The notes under the pieces: generated by a model
Told to the model about the DNA's origin: nothing
Seen by the model: only the letters and a program-made list of their open reading frames with translations
Databases searched by the model: none
DNA from: Mycobacterium shigaense
GTDB taxonomy: Bacteria > Actinomycetota > Actinomycetes > Mycobacteriales > Mycobacteriaceae
Reading direction: 5' to 3'
DNA: 64,000 bases
NCBI RefSeq assembly: GCF_002356315.1
Contig: NZ_AP018164.1
Coordinates: 4,898,001-4,962,000, forward strand
Shown: positions 36,743-44,513 of the stretch, piece by piece
How the letters are laid out: the number at the start of each line of letters is the position of its first letter
Position numbering within the stretch: the stretch's first letter is position 1
Made by a program: the position numbers and the translations under genes

Positions 36743-38964
36743 CCGGCACCGAAGACTTCCATGCGCAATACATCGCCGCGCTGACGTCCTACGTCGCGGC
36801 CCGTAACGACGACAGCCTGTCGATCGCCCACGAGCTCGGTCGGCGCGCCCTGCAAGAGCAGATCAGCATGCTCGACATCATCGAGCAACACGTTCGGCTG
36901 GTCCTCGAGCTCTCGAAGGACATCCAGGTCGACGCACCGATCGCGCTGGAATTCCTGTTGCAGACGCTGGCCCCACTGGACGTCGCGACCCGCGGATTCC
37001 TCGACGGGACCAGGCGTTACGCCGAACAACGGGCGCGCGCCGAGGGCCTGGCCGACCGGGACAAATTCCGCACCGCCCTGGTGAATTCGTTGCAGGAAGG
37101 CTTCTTCGTCGCCGATCACGAGGGCTCGGTCGTGGAGATGAACAAGGCCTTCATCGACATCCTCGGCTATCCCGACGAGGGGCTACCGTACCGCTGGCCG
37201 CACCCGTGGCTGGTCGACAAAAAGACCGCGCGCCAACAACAATCCCGGGTCCGCACCAATGGCAGCGCCGAATACGAGACGCCGATTCGGCATCGCGACG
37301 GCCATCTCGCGTGGGTGACGGTCACTATCAACGCGGTCAAGGAAACCGGCAGCGACCGCGCCGTCTACGTCGGTACCATCCGCGATATCACCGCCGAACG
37401 AGCCTTCGCCGCAAGGGAATCCGCGGTACTACGGCTGGCCACCGCGGTCGCGGTGGCCAAGAGCGTGGCCGAGCTGCTGTCGATCACGCTGGACGAGTGT
37501 CGAACCGCGATCGACGTGCGGCGGGTGGTCGCCGTGTCATGGCCCAGCGGCGACGGCGAACCGACCGTCCAGGTTGCGGGCGAGCCCGCCGTATCGAACT
37601 GGCGCGAACTCGATCCGTGGTTGCGCCACACCTTCTCCGATGCCCGCCACCAGCTGCCGCTGACGGCCAAGACCGTTGATCGACCCGAAAACCCCGGCAA
37701 AGCACAGGGATTGGTCGCGGTGCTCTCCGGCGCCGGCGACCTAGCATTGTGGCTGGAGTTGCAGGCGCCGCGCTGGATCAGCTCCGAGGACCGGCTGCTG
37801 GTCACGGTGCTGATCGGTCACCTGAGTCTGGCGATGCAGCACGTCCGTCAGTTCGAAAGCGCCCGAGAGACATCGCTGACCTTGCAGCGCGCGATGCTGC
37901 CGCCCGCGGCGCCCCCGACCGGGTTCGCGGTGCGCTACGAACCCGCCGTCCCGCCGCTGGAGATCGGCGGCGATTGGTATGACGTGCTGCCCATCGGCGA
38001 TCAGCGAATCGGGATCGTGGTCGGCGACTGCGTCGGCCGCGGCCTGCCGGCCGCCGCCATCATGGGGCAGCTGCGCAGCTCGGCCCGGGCGCTGTTGATC
38101 AACGGGGCCGAGCCCGCACGATTGCTCGAACAGCTCGACTCGGCCGCCTCGCTGATTCCAAACGCCTACTGCACCACCGTATTTCTGGCAGTACTTGACA
38201 CCGAATCCGGGCTGCTGCACTACAGCAATGCCGGCCACATGCCCGCGATGCTCGTCCGCCCCGAATCCGGCACGTCATTGCTCAACGACGCCCGGTCGGT
38301 GCCGCTGGCGGTCCGGCGCGAGCACCCTCGCCCCCAGGCCTCCCTGCTGCTGCCGTTCGGCTCGACGTTGATGCTGTTCACCGACGGCCTGGTCGAGCGC
38401 AAACACGAATCGATCGACGACGGGATCGACCGCGCCGCAGCCGCTTTGGTGGAGACCATGAGGCTGCCCCTGGGCAGCGTCGCCGAGGCCGTCCTTCGCG
38501 AGCTGGCCCCGGCGGCGGGATACGACGACGACGTAGCGATGGTGATCTACCGGCGCGAGGGCGCACCTCTCCGAATCGAAAGCGAAGCCGCCGCGGAGGA
38601 ATTGGCAGATATCCGGCACCGGCTGAGCGACTGGCTGCGCGACCTCGACGTCCCGGACACGCTGATCGAGGACATCGTGCTGGTGGTCAACGAGGCGTGC
38701 ACCAACTGTGTCGAACACGCCTATCGCGGGCACGAGTCCGGGACGATGGTGCTCGAGGTCGAAGCCTTCGACGCCGAGATTGCGGCTCGCATCACCGATT
38801 CGGGTTCGTGGAAGCAACCCAAGGCGAACCCCGGCAACAGCGGGCGGGGCCTGGTACTGATGCAAATCCTCAGCGACACGCTGGAGATCGACAGCGCCGC
38901 GACCGGCACCACGGTAGATATCATCTTCCGCCGGTCGACACCGGCCGAGCGCGACGACCGCTAG
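36739..38964 (+). CDS. rsbU: RsbU-like phosphatase with PAS, GAF, PP2C and RsbW-like ATPase domains
   Basis: 741 residues. An RsbU N-terminal-like helical domain (residues 1-90) should bind RsbT. A PAS domain (about 105-225) is followed by a GAF-like domain (about 225-375). The PP2C/SpoIIE phosphatase (about 385-605) keeps GGDWYDVLPI, GDCVGRG, FTDGLVE and YDDDVAMV, so it should be active. A C-terminal HATPase domain (about 615-738) has NEACTNCVEHA, TDSGSWK and GRGLVLM, like an RsbW/SpoIIAB anti-sigma kinase. Unlike Rv1364c of M. tuberculosis it has no C-terminal STAS, so its STAS partner must act in trans; RsfB is the nearest candidate (inference). Confidence 0.9.
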   Translation: MTGTEDFHAQYIAALTSYVAARNDDSLSIAHELGRRALQEQISMLDIIEQHVRLVLELSKDIQVDAPIALEFLLQTLAPLDVATRGFLDGTRRYAEQRARAEGLADRDKFRTALVNSLQEGFFVADHEGSVVEMNKAFIDILGYPDEGLPYRWPHPWLVDKKTARQQQSRVRTNGSAEYETPIRHRDGHLAWVTVTINAVKETGSDRAVYVGTIRDITAERAFAARESAVLRLATAVAVAKSVAELLSITLDECRTAIDVRRVVAVSWPSGDGEPTVQVAGEPAVSNWRELDPWLRHTFSDARHQLPLTAKTVDRPENPGKAQGLVAVLSGAGDLALWLELQAPRWISSEDRLLVTVLIGHLSLAMQHVRQFESARETSLTLQRAMLPPAAPPTGFAVRYEPAVPPLEIGGDWYDVLPIGDQRIGIVVGDCVGRGLPAAAIMGQLRSSARALLINGAEPARLLEQLDSAASLIPNAYCTTVFLAVLDTESGLLHYSNAGHMPAMLVRPESGTSLLNDARSVPLAVRREHPRPQASLLLPFGSTLMLFTDGLVERKHESIDDGIDRAAAALVETMRLPLGSVAEAVLRELAPAAGYDDDVAMVIYRREGAPLRIESEAAAEELADIRHRLSDWLRDLDVPDTLIEDIVLVVNEACTNCVEHAYRGHESGTMVLEVEAFDAEIAARITDSGSWKQPKANPGNSGRGLVLMQILSDTLEIDSAATGTTVDIIFRRSTPAERDDR

Positions 38965-38988
38965 GGCCGCAGAAGTGTCCGCGATACC

Positions 38989-39013
38989 GTTTGCCAGCAG
39001 CCCCGGTGTGGTA
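38989..39013 (+). promoter_or_regulatory. Candidate SigF-like promoter of the haem-oxygenase-like gene
   Basis: GTTT (38989-38992), 16 bases, TGGTA (39009-39013). The mycobacterial SigF pattern is GGTTT, 15-17 bases, GGGTA. One base of the -10 differs, so this is a weaker match than those at 42715 and 50980. Confidence 0.4.
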
Positions 39014-39042
39014 TGTGAACAGACGTGACGCGAGCATCGACC

Positions 39043-40044
39043 ATGGTTGAACCGGCCCTACCGGCGGCGCACGGGCCACTGTCGACGGCCGTGCAGCATG
39101 CCCTGACCGGACCGCCGTCGCACGACCAGCTCACCCAGGTCAGCGCGTCAGTGCGCGATTCGGACCCCTACGGCCTGGACCTGCACCTGGCCTTGTGCAT
39201 GTGCTACGAGCTGCACTATCGGGGTTTCGCGGGCGTGGACCCCACCTGGGAGTGGAATCCCGACCTGCTGCACCTGCGCGCCGAGCTGGAGCGGGCATTC
39301 CTGACCGGTGTGCGCCGGGACGTCGGCCCCATCGAACCCGGCCGCAGCGCGGCCGAGGAGATGGCGGCGCTGTCGATCGAGCCCGTCAACGGCACCGGGC
39401 CGTCGTATCACCTGCGTGACACCGGAACCTGGCAGCAGATGCGCGAGTATCTCGTGCACCGATCGGTCTATCACCTCAAAGAGGGCGATCCACACGCCTG
39501 GGCCATCCCCCGGCTGACGGGTGGCGCCAAGGCCGCGTTCGTGGCGATCGAATTCGACGAGTACGGTGCAGGCGTTGGACCGCGGGTGCATCAGCAGCTG
39601 TTCGCCGATCTGCTCGCCGCGGCCGATCTGGATCCGACGTATCTCGGCTACCTCGATGCCGTGCCCGCCGAGGCGCTTGCGGTGGTGAACCTGATGTCGA
39701 TGTTCGGCCTGCACCGCCGGCTGCGCGGCGCGGCGATCGGGCACTTCGCGGCGACGGAGATTACCTCGCCGCCCGGCTCACGGCGGATGGTCCAGGCGCT
39801 CGACCGCATGGGCGCGCCGCTGCCCTGCATCGCGTTCTACGGCGAGCACGTCGAGGCCGATGCGGTGCATGAGCAGGTGGTGCGCCTCGACGTCGTCGGC
39901 GATCTCGTCGCCCGCGAACCGCAGCTGGAGCATGACGTCGTCTTCGGTATCCGCGCGAACGCCGTCGTCGAAAGCCGGCTGGCGGACACGATCATGTCCT
40001 GCTGGACGCAGGGCGAATCGTCGTTGCGGCTGCTGTTCAGTTAG
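39043..40044 (+). CDS. Haem-oxygenase-like diiron (HDO-type) iron-containing redox enzyme
   Basis: 333 residues from ATG 39043; GTG 39025 is possible but lies only about 5 bases after the predicted transcription start. An all-helical protein of the haem-oxygenase-like iron-containing redox enzyme family. Candidate metal ligands lie in AAFVAIEFDEYG and FYGEHVEADAVHEQV, the last showing the His/Glu/Asp/His spacing of diiron HDO proteins. The chemistry is unknown; known HDO enzymes oxidise or cleave small metabolites. It is convergent with, and overlaps by 8 bases, the CDGSH gene. In other mycobacteria the HDO, CDGSH and methyltransferase genes are also neighbours (from memory). Confidence 0.78.
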   Translation: MVEPALPAAHGPLSTAVQHALTGPPSHDQLTQVSASVRDSDPYGLDLHLALCMCYELHYRGFAGVDPTWEWNPDLLHLRAELERAFLTGVRRDVGPIEPGRSAAEEMAALSIEPVNGTGPSYHLRDTGTWQQMREYLVHRSVYHLKEGDPHAWAIPRLTGGAKAAFVAIEFDEYGAGVGPRVHQQLFADLLAAADLDPTYLGYLDAVPAEALAVVNLMSMFGLHRRLRGAAIGHFAATEITSPPGSRRMVQALDRMGAPLPCIAFYGEHVEADAVHEQVVRLDVVGDLVAREPQLEHDVVFGIRANAVVESRLADTIMSCWTQGESSLRLLFS

Positions 40045-40246
40045 CCTCCGGCACAAAATCTTTGATGCTGCGACAGCGCCGGTGGCTGGTGTCGCACAGC
40101 GGATACTGCTTGCTGCGTGAACAGCTGCAGATGGCGACCATGAATCGGTCGGATTCGACCACCTGACCGTCGGGCATTTCGATGCGCACGGGACCCGACA
40201 CCAGGACCGGACCCTTGGGTATCACGCGCACCCGGGTCGCGGTCAC
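40037..40246 (-). CDS. CDGSH-type iron-sulfur protein
   Basis: 69 residues from GTG 40246. The single cluster motif CSCSRSKQYPLCDTSH gives ligands Cys40, Cys42, Cys51 and His55, typical of a redox-active [2Fe-2S] CDGSH (mitoNEET-like) protein. There is no membrane anchor. Its start overlaps the methyltransferase stop (GTGA), so the two are coupled. Family members transfer electrons or clusters; here the partner might be the HDO-type enzyme encoded opposite (inference). Confidence 0.9.
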   Translation of the reverse strand: MTATRVRVIPKGPVLVSGPVRIEMPDGQVVESDRFMVAICSCSRSKQYPLCDTSHRRCRSIKDFVPEAN

Positions 40247-40947
40247 GGCTTGTCCGCCCGGATGACCACCAGCTCCTCTTCGCGGCAGCCGCGGCGCAGC
40301 AGGCCGGCCTCCTCGAGCCATTCGGCCCGGGCCGACAGCACGGGCCCGAATGGAATCCAGTGCGAGGCAACGACTTCAGCGTCCATGCCGGTGGATCGTA
40401 ACGTGTCGAGTGAACGTTGGGTACCGGCGAGGGCCGACTGCACCAACAGCAGAGACCCGCCGTCGCACAGCAGCTTTGACACCGACGCACACAGCGGATC
40501 CAGCACCAGCCGGCCATCGGGACCGGCGTTCCACGCCCACGACGGTCCGGTACCCGACGGCAGCACCTCACCCTCGGCCTGGGTGGGCACGTAGGGCGGA
40601 TTGGACACGACGACGTCGAACGGGTCGCAGTCCAGCGCTTCCATCCACGAGCCCTCACGCACGTCGACTTCGACTCCGGCAACCGCGACGTTGACCCGCG
40701 AGCAACGCACCGCGTGCGCGCAGATGTCGAACGCGGTGACGTCGGCACACCCCATTTCGGCCGCCGCGATCGCGACGAAACCGCTGCCGGTACACAGATC
40801 GAGCACCCGCCGGTGCGGGAGCAGCCCGCTGCTTTGCATCGACTCGACAAGCAGTCGCGAGTCGTCTTGGGGCTGATATACGCTGCAATCAGCCGCAAAT
40901 CCGACCGGGGCGGGGTACGCGATGGTCAACGGTGAGCCTTCCAACAT
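40243..40947 (-). CDS. HemK/PrmC-like SAM-dependent methyltransferase
   Basis: 234 residues from ATG 40947. The SAM site is VLDLCTGSGFVAIAA (residues 48-62) and the catalytic NPPY begins at residue 116 in VVSNPPYVPTQ. NPPY enzymes methylate planar amide or amino nitrogens, such as glutamine of release factors (PrmC/HemK2) or nucleobases. True prmC lies elsewhere in mycobacteria, so the substrate here is open. An upstream ATG at 41070 would overlap the PfpI gene and was rejected. A SigF-like element with GGGCA instead of GGGTA lies at 40981-41004. Confidence 0.83.
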   Translation of the reverse strand: MLEGSPLTIAYPAPVGFAADCSVYQPQDDSRLLVESMQSSGLLPHRRVLDLCTGSGFVAIAAAEMGCADVTAFDICAHAVRCSRVNVAVAGVEVDVREGSWMEALDCDPFDVVVSNPPYVPTQAEGEVLPSGTGPSWAWNAGPDGRLVLDPLCASVSKLLCDGGSLLLVQSALAGTQRSLDTLRSTGMDAEVVASHWIPFGPVLSARAEWLEEAGLLRRGCREEELVVIRADKP

Positions 40948-41024
40948 ATTGCCGCGGCGTTCACGGCACATCGTGGATAGTGCCCACAATGCAGTGCCCC
41001 AAACGAAGCCGCGATTCGCGAAAG

Positions 41025-41579
41025 TCAGCCCGCGGCGGCGTGCGCGAATTGCGCGATGATCGTCGAGCAAAACGCGGGCAAGTCCGACGGCGAACGACTC
41101 GAAATCAGATTGCCGTCCACGACGACTTCCTCATCAACGACATTCGCGCCCGCATTGCGCAGGTCGGTGCGAATGCTCGGATACGACGTCAGCGTACGAC
41201 CGGTCGCCACACCCGCCTCCACCAGCGTCCACGGCCCGTGGCAGATCGCCGCGACCGGCTTCCCGGACTGGACGAATTCGCGAACAAACGAGACGGCCGA
41301 CTCGTCGGCGCGCAGCTTGTCCGGATTAACCGTGCCGCCGGGCAGCACCAGCCCGTCGAACTCGCCGACCGACGCATCCGCGACCGCTCGATCGACCCTG
41401 AACTCGCCCGCCGGTTCCAGATCGTGATCCCGCGCCTGGATCTCGCCGGGCCGCAACGAAAGAATCTCCGTCTGGGCACCGGCTCCCTCCAGGGCCGCCC
41501 GCGGCTGTTCGAGTTCAACCTTCTCCACACCATCGGCGGCCAAGATGGCGATTCGCTTGCCTTGCAATTCTTTTGACAT
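41025..41579 (-). CDS. PfpI/DJ-1 family stress protein (type 1 glutamine-amidotransferase-like)
   Basis: 184 residues. The nucleophile elbow AICHGPWTL holds Cys113 followed by His114, as in PfpI proteases and DJ-1/YajL/YhbO proteins. VLPGGTVNPDKLR is the other active-site loop. Such proteins protect from oxidative and carbonyl stress. The leader contains AAGGGAGAAG just before the ATG, a good ribosome site. A GGTTT-like sequence farther upstream lacks a proper -10 (GGGCG). Confidence 0.9.
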   Translation of the reverse strand: MSKELQGKRIAILAADGVEKVELEQPRAALEGAGAQTEILSLRPGEIQARDHDLEPAGEFRVDRAVADASVGEFDGLVLPGGTVNPDKLRADESAVSFVREFVQSGKPVAAICHGPWTLVEAGVATGRTLTSYPSIRTDLRNAGANVVDEEVVVDGNLISSRSPSDLPAFCSTIIAQFAHAAAG

Positions 41580-41716
41580 CGTCTTCTCCCTTATATCGAT
41601 CCGTTGCGGACAGTGCGCACTGCCACATACAAGTCCAAAGCACCGTTCCCGACAGCGCCGCGACGGCGATGGCGCCGCGTCGGCGGCGCCCCTTCCGCTT
41701 CACGCCAAACGACGGA

Positions 41717-42703
41717 TCAAGCCGACGCTTCCCGCAATGCCTTCAGCAATGGGGCCGCGGCCTCGGAAAGAAATAGGTCCTGCGTGTCGCCGCCGATCTG
41801 GATCAACGCCACGTCAGTGAAGCCGGCCTCCCAGTACGGGCGGACCGCGTCGACGATCGCGCCCAGGTCGGGCCCGCACGGAATGCTCGCCGCGACATCT
41901 TCCGGCCGGACGAATTGCGTCGCACCCGCAAAGCCGGCCGGCGTCGGCAGGTCCGCATTGACCGACCACCCCCCGCCGAACCACCGGAACTGGTCGTGCG
42001 CGCGGGCGATCGCGGTGTCGCGGTCAGGGTCCCAGCACACCGGCACCTGGCCGACCACCCGTCCGCCTTCGGCGCCGTTAGCGGCCTGCCGAGCGCCGTG
42101 CCAGGCGTCGACCAATTCCCGGTCCGGTTGCACCGCGATCAGGTGGTCGGTGAGCTTGGCGAACTTCTCGACGCTGTTCGCCCCGCTCATCGCGACGCCG
42201 ATGCCCACCGGCACGTCCGGCAGGTCCCACAGGGGCGCGGAGTCGACCTGGAAGTAGTCGCCACGCCAGTTCACCAGCCGGCCGCCGAACAGTTCGTGGA
42301 TGATCTTGATGGCCTCGCGCAGCATGTCCTGGCGCTGCCCGACCGTCGGCCAACCCCTGCCGACGACGTGTTCGTTGAGGTTTTCGCCGCTGCCCAGCCC
42401 GAGCGTGAACCGCCCGTCGGCGAGGATCTGCACGGTGGCGGCCTGTTGGGCGACGACGGCCGGGTGATAGCGCATGGTCGGGCAGGTGACATACGTGTAG
42501 AGGTCCACCTGCTCGGTGGCGTGTGCCACGGCACCCAGTACCGCCCAGGCGTTGGGTGCATGGCCTTGCGACGTCAGCCACGGGGAGAAATGGTCGCTGC
42601 AGACCTCGAAGTCGAATCCACACGCTTCAGCCGAAACCGCGTACTGGACAAGGTCTTTGGGCCCGCTCTGCTCGGTCATCAGGGTGTAGCCGAACTTGGT
42701 CAT
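41717..42703 (-). CDS. LLM-class F420-dependent oxidoreductase
   Basis: 328 residues from ATG 42703. The luciferase-like (TIM barrel) N-terminus is MTKFGYTLMTEQ, followed by FEVCSDHFSPW and LGLGSGENLNEHVVG, as in F420-dependent glucose-6-phosphate-dehydrogenase-like enzymes (TIGR03557-type). It would use coenzyme F420, abundant in mycobacteria; substrate unknown. The start lies only 12 bases below a perfect SigF-type promoter, so the mRNA would be nearly leaderless. The upstream ATG at 42736 lies inside that promoter and was rejected. Confidence 0.9.
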   Translation of the reverse strand: MTKFGYTLMTEQSGPKDLVQYAVSAEACGFDFEVCSDHFSPWLTSQGHAPNAWAVLGAVAHATEQVDLYTYVTCPTMRYHPAVVAQQAATVQILADGRFTLGLGSGENLNEHVVGRGWPTVGQRQDMLREAIKIIHELFGGRLVNWRGDYFQVDSAPLWDLPDVPVGIGVAMSGANSVEKFAKLTDHLIAVQPDRELVDAWHGARQAANGAEGGRVVGQVPVCWDPDRDTAIARAHDQFRWFGGGWSVNADLPTPAGFAGATQFVRPEDVAASIPCGPDLGAIVDAVRPYWEAGFTDVALIQIGGDTQDLFLSEAAAPLLKALREASA

Positions 42704-42714
42704 ACGCAGTCGAT

Positions 42715-42739
42715 TACCCCGGTGCCACCCGCACAAACC
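42715..42739 (-). promoter_or_regulatory. SigF-type promoter of the F420-dependent oxidoreductase gene
   Basis: Minus strand: GGTTT (42739-42735), 15-base spacer (42734-42720), GGGTA (42719-42715). Both boxes match the mycobacterial SigF consensus fully. The start codon is 12 bases beyond the -10. Confidence 0.7.
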
Positions 42740-42745
42740 CGATCG

Positions 42746-43210
42746 TCAGAGGCGCTCTTTGACCGCCGCCGACAGCCGCGCGCCGTCGGCCTTGCCGGCC
42801 GCGATCGCGGTCGCGGCCTTCATGACCTGGCCCATCTGCTTGACCCCGGGGCGTTCCCCGATCGCCTCGGCAACCTGGGCGATGGCGGTGTCGACGACGT
42901 CGGCCAGCTCGGCCTCGGTCAGCGGCGTGGGCAAGTATTCGTCGATGACGCGGGCCTCGGCGTGCTCGGTGGCGGCCAGCTCGCCGCGGCCGTTCTGGGT
43001 GTAGATCTCGGCCGACTCGGCCCGCTTGCGGGCCTCTCTGGCCAGCACCTTGAGAACTTCCTCGTCGGAGAGCTCCCTGGCTTGCTTGCCCGAGACCTCC
43101 TCGGTCTGGATCGCGGCCAACAGCATGCGTAGGGTGGCCGTCCGCAACTTATCCTGGGCCTTCATTGCCTCGGTCAGGTCCGCCCTGATCCGGGATTTGA
43201 GTTCCGCCAT
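42746..43210 (-). CDS. GatB/YqeY-domain protein (Rv3688c-like)
   Basis: 154 residues from ATG 43210, the same length as Rv3688c. It is a YqeY-like helical protein (MAELKSRIRADLTEAMKAQD at the start; GVKQMGQVMKAATA near the end), related to the tRNA-binding tail of GatB. Function is not established; it may help tRNA amidation or translation. The larger frame to 43492 is an upstream extension through the promoter region. This gene marks the return to core M. tuberculosis gene order. Confidence 0.93.
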   Translation of the reverse strand: MAELKSRIRADLTEAMKAQDKLRTATLRMLLAAIQTEEVSGKQARELSDEEVLKVLAREARKRAESAEIYTQNGRGELAATEHAEARVIDEYLPTPLTEAELADVVDTAIAQVAEAIGERPGVKQMGQVMKAATAIAAGKADGARLSAAVKERL

Positions 43211-43321
43211 GCTCAAGACGCTACGCGTACCGGCATTCGGAGAGACTGTGCAGGCCAGCGGGGCGGGACGCGAGACTGTCCAAGATTGTGAAATGACCCC
43301 GCCGCCGACAGGATGGAAGCC

Positions 43322-43354
43322 ATGACGAACGACGACGGCTGCCGGACATGGTGA
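43322..43354 (+). other. Possible 10-codon upstream reading frame overlapping the next start
   Basis: ATG 43322 to TGA 43354 would encode MTNDDGCRTW and overlaps the ATG/GTG start of the next gene (43348/43351) by a few bases, in a form suited to translational coupling. AGGATGG upstream could be its ribosome site. No sign of a known leader peptide family. Confidence 0.25.
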
Positions 43355-44496
43355 GCGCACAGCCGCCTGGCTATCCGGTTGGTCCGCCGCCCTATGGACC
43401 GCCACCCGGCTACGGCTACGGCCATGGCTATGGCCCCCCTGCCTACCGCCCGCCACCCGGCTACGGCCCGCCACCCGGCTACGGCCCGCCACCCGGGTAT
43501 GGTCCGGGGCCGGGCCCGTCGGCGCTCAAACCCGGGATCATCCCGCTGCGGCCGCTGACCCTGAGCGAGATCTTCAACGGCGCCGTCGGCTACATCCGCA
43601 CCAATCCGAAGGCGACGCTGGGCCTGACGGTGCTGGTCGTGGTGGCCATGCAGGTCATTACGCTGGCCGCCACCGCCGGACCGCTGGCCGCGTACGGCCG
43701 GATGGCCAGCGAACAGCCGGACCGGCCGAACTTCGGCGTCCTGGGCGGGTATTTGGCGTCGGTGTCCGGCAGCATGCTGGTCACCTGGCTGGGCAGCATG
43801 CTGCTGTCCGGCATGCTCACCGTCATCGTCGGGCGCGCGGTCTTCGGTTCGTCGATCACCATCGGCGAGACCTGGGCCAAGATTCGCGGGCGGCTGCTCC
43901 CCCTGCTCGGCCTGGCGTTCCTGGAAGCGGCGGTGCTGGCGGCCCTGGTCGGGCTGGTGGTGGTGCTCATCGCCGTGCTCGCAGCGGTCGCGGGCGGCGT
44001 CGCGGCGGTGCTGCTGGGTATCCCGCTGACGCTCGCCGTGCTCGTGTTGGCGGTCTACCTCTACACCGTGGTGCTGTTCGCACCGGTGCTGATCGTGCTG
44101 GAACGGCTCCCCGTCATCGAGGCGGTAACCCGGTCCTTCTCGCTGGTGCGCCACGGCTTCTGGCGGGTGCTGGGCATCCGGGTACTGACCCATATCGTGG
44201 CCGCCGTCATCTCGGCCGCCGTCGCCGCGCCGTTCAGCATCGTCAGCCAGGTGATGATGATCGGGGAGGCATCGACCGCAATGCTGCTCGCCGGCACCAC
44301 GATCGCCGCCATCGGTGGGGCGATCGGACAGATCATCACGGCGCCGTTCAACGCCGGCGTCATCGTGCTGCTCTACACCGACCGCCGGATGCGTGCCGAG
44401 GCATTCGACCTCGTGCTGCAGAGCGGCGCCGCCGGCGGCCCCAGCGCCGACTCGTCGACCGACAACCTCTGGCTTACCCGGCCTTTCGCAGGCTGA
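43348..44496 (+). CDS. Polytopic membrane protein with Gly/Tyr/Pro-rich N-terminus (Rv3689-like)
   Basis: 382 residues. The first 60 residues are cytoplasmic repeats of the GYGPPP type. LSEIFNGAVGYIRTNPK then introduces a glycerophosphodiester-phosphodiesterase-type membrane domain (DUF7847-like) with about six helices, including TLGLTVLVVVAMQVITLAA and LAVLVLAVYLYTVVLFAPVLI. Function unknown. The first gene of the MoxR cluster; next gene 17 bases away. In this cluster type MoxR ATPases work with membrane and von Willebrand-like proteins to assemble or mature envelope complexes (family knowledge). Confidence 0.82.
   Translation: MVSAQPPGYPVGPPPYGPPPGYGYGHGYGPPAYRPPPGYGPPPGYGPPPGYGPGPGPSALKPGIIPLRPLTLSEIFNGAVGYIRTNPKATLGLTVLVVVAMQVITLAATAGPLAAYGRMASEQPDRPNFGVLGGYLASVSGSMLVTWLGSMLLSGMLTVIVGRAVFGSSITIGETWAKIRGRLLPLLGLAFLEAAVLAALVGLVVVLIAVLAAVAGGVAAVLLGIPLTLAVLVLAVYLYTVVLFAPVLIVLERLPVIEAVTRSFSLVRHGFWRVLGIRVLTHIVAAVISAAVAAPFSIVSQVMMIGEASTAMLLAGTTIAAIGGAIGQIITAPFNAGVIVLLYTDRRMRAEAFDLVLQSGAAGGPSADSSTDNLWLTRPFAG
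43451..43504 (+). repeat. 18-bp tandem repeat coding for GYGPPP units
   Basis: CGCCACCCGGCTACGGCC occurs twice in tandem (43451-43468, 43469-43486), with a third diverged copy (43487-43504). It lies within the N-terminal Pro/Gly/Tyr-rich part of the membrane protein gene. Confidence 0.8.
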
Positions 44497-44513
44497 GCGA
44501 GGATTAACTGACA

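Noticed and set aside
41515..41703. 62-residue basic/hydrophobic open frame (MKRKGRRRRGAIAV...)
   Set aside because: It overlaps the start of the PfpI gene in another frame, has no ribosome site and no family likeness.
41687..41710. SigF-like element (GTTT, 15 bases, GGGCG) upstream of the PfpI gene
   Set aside because: The -10 matches only three of five bases and the leader would be over 100 bases.
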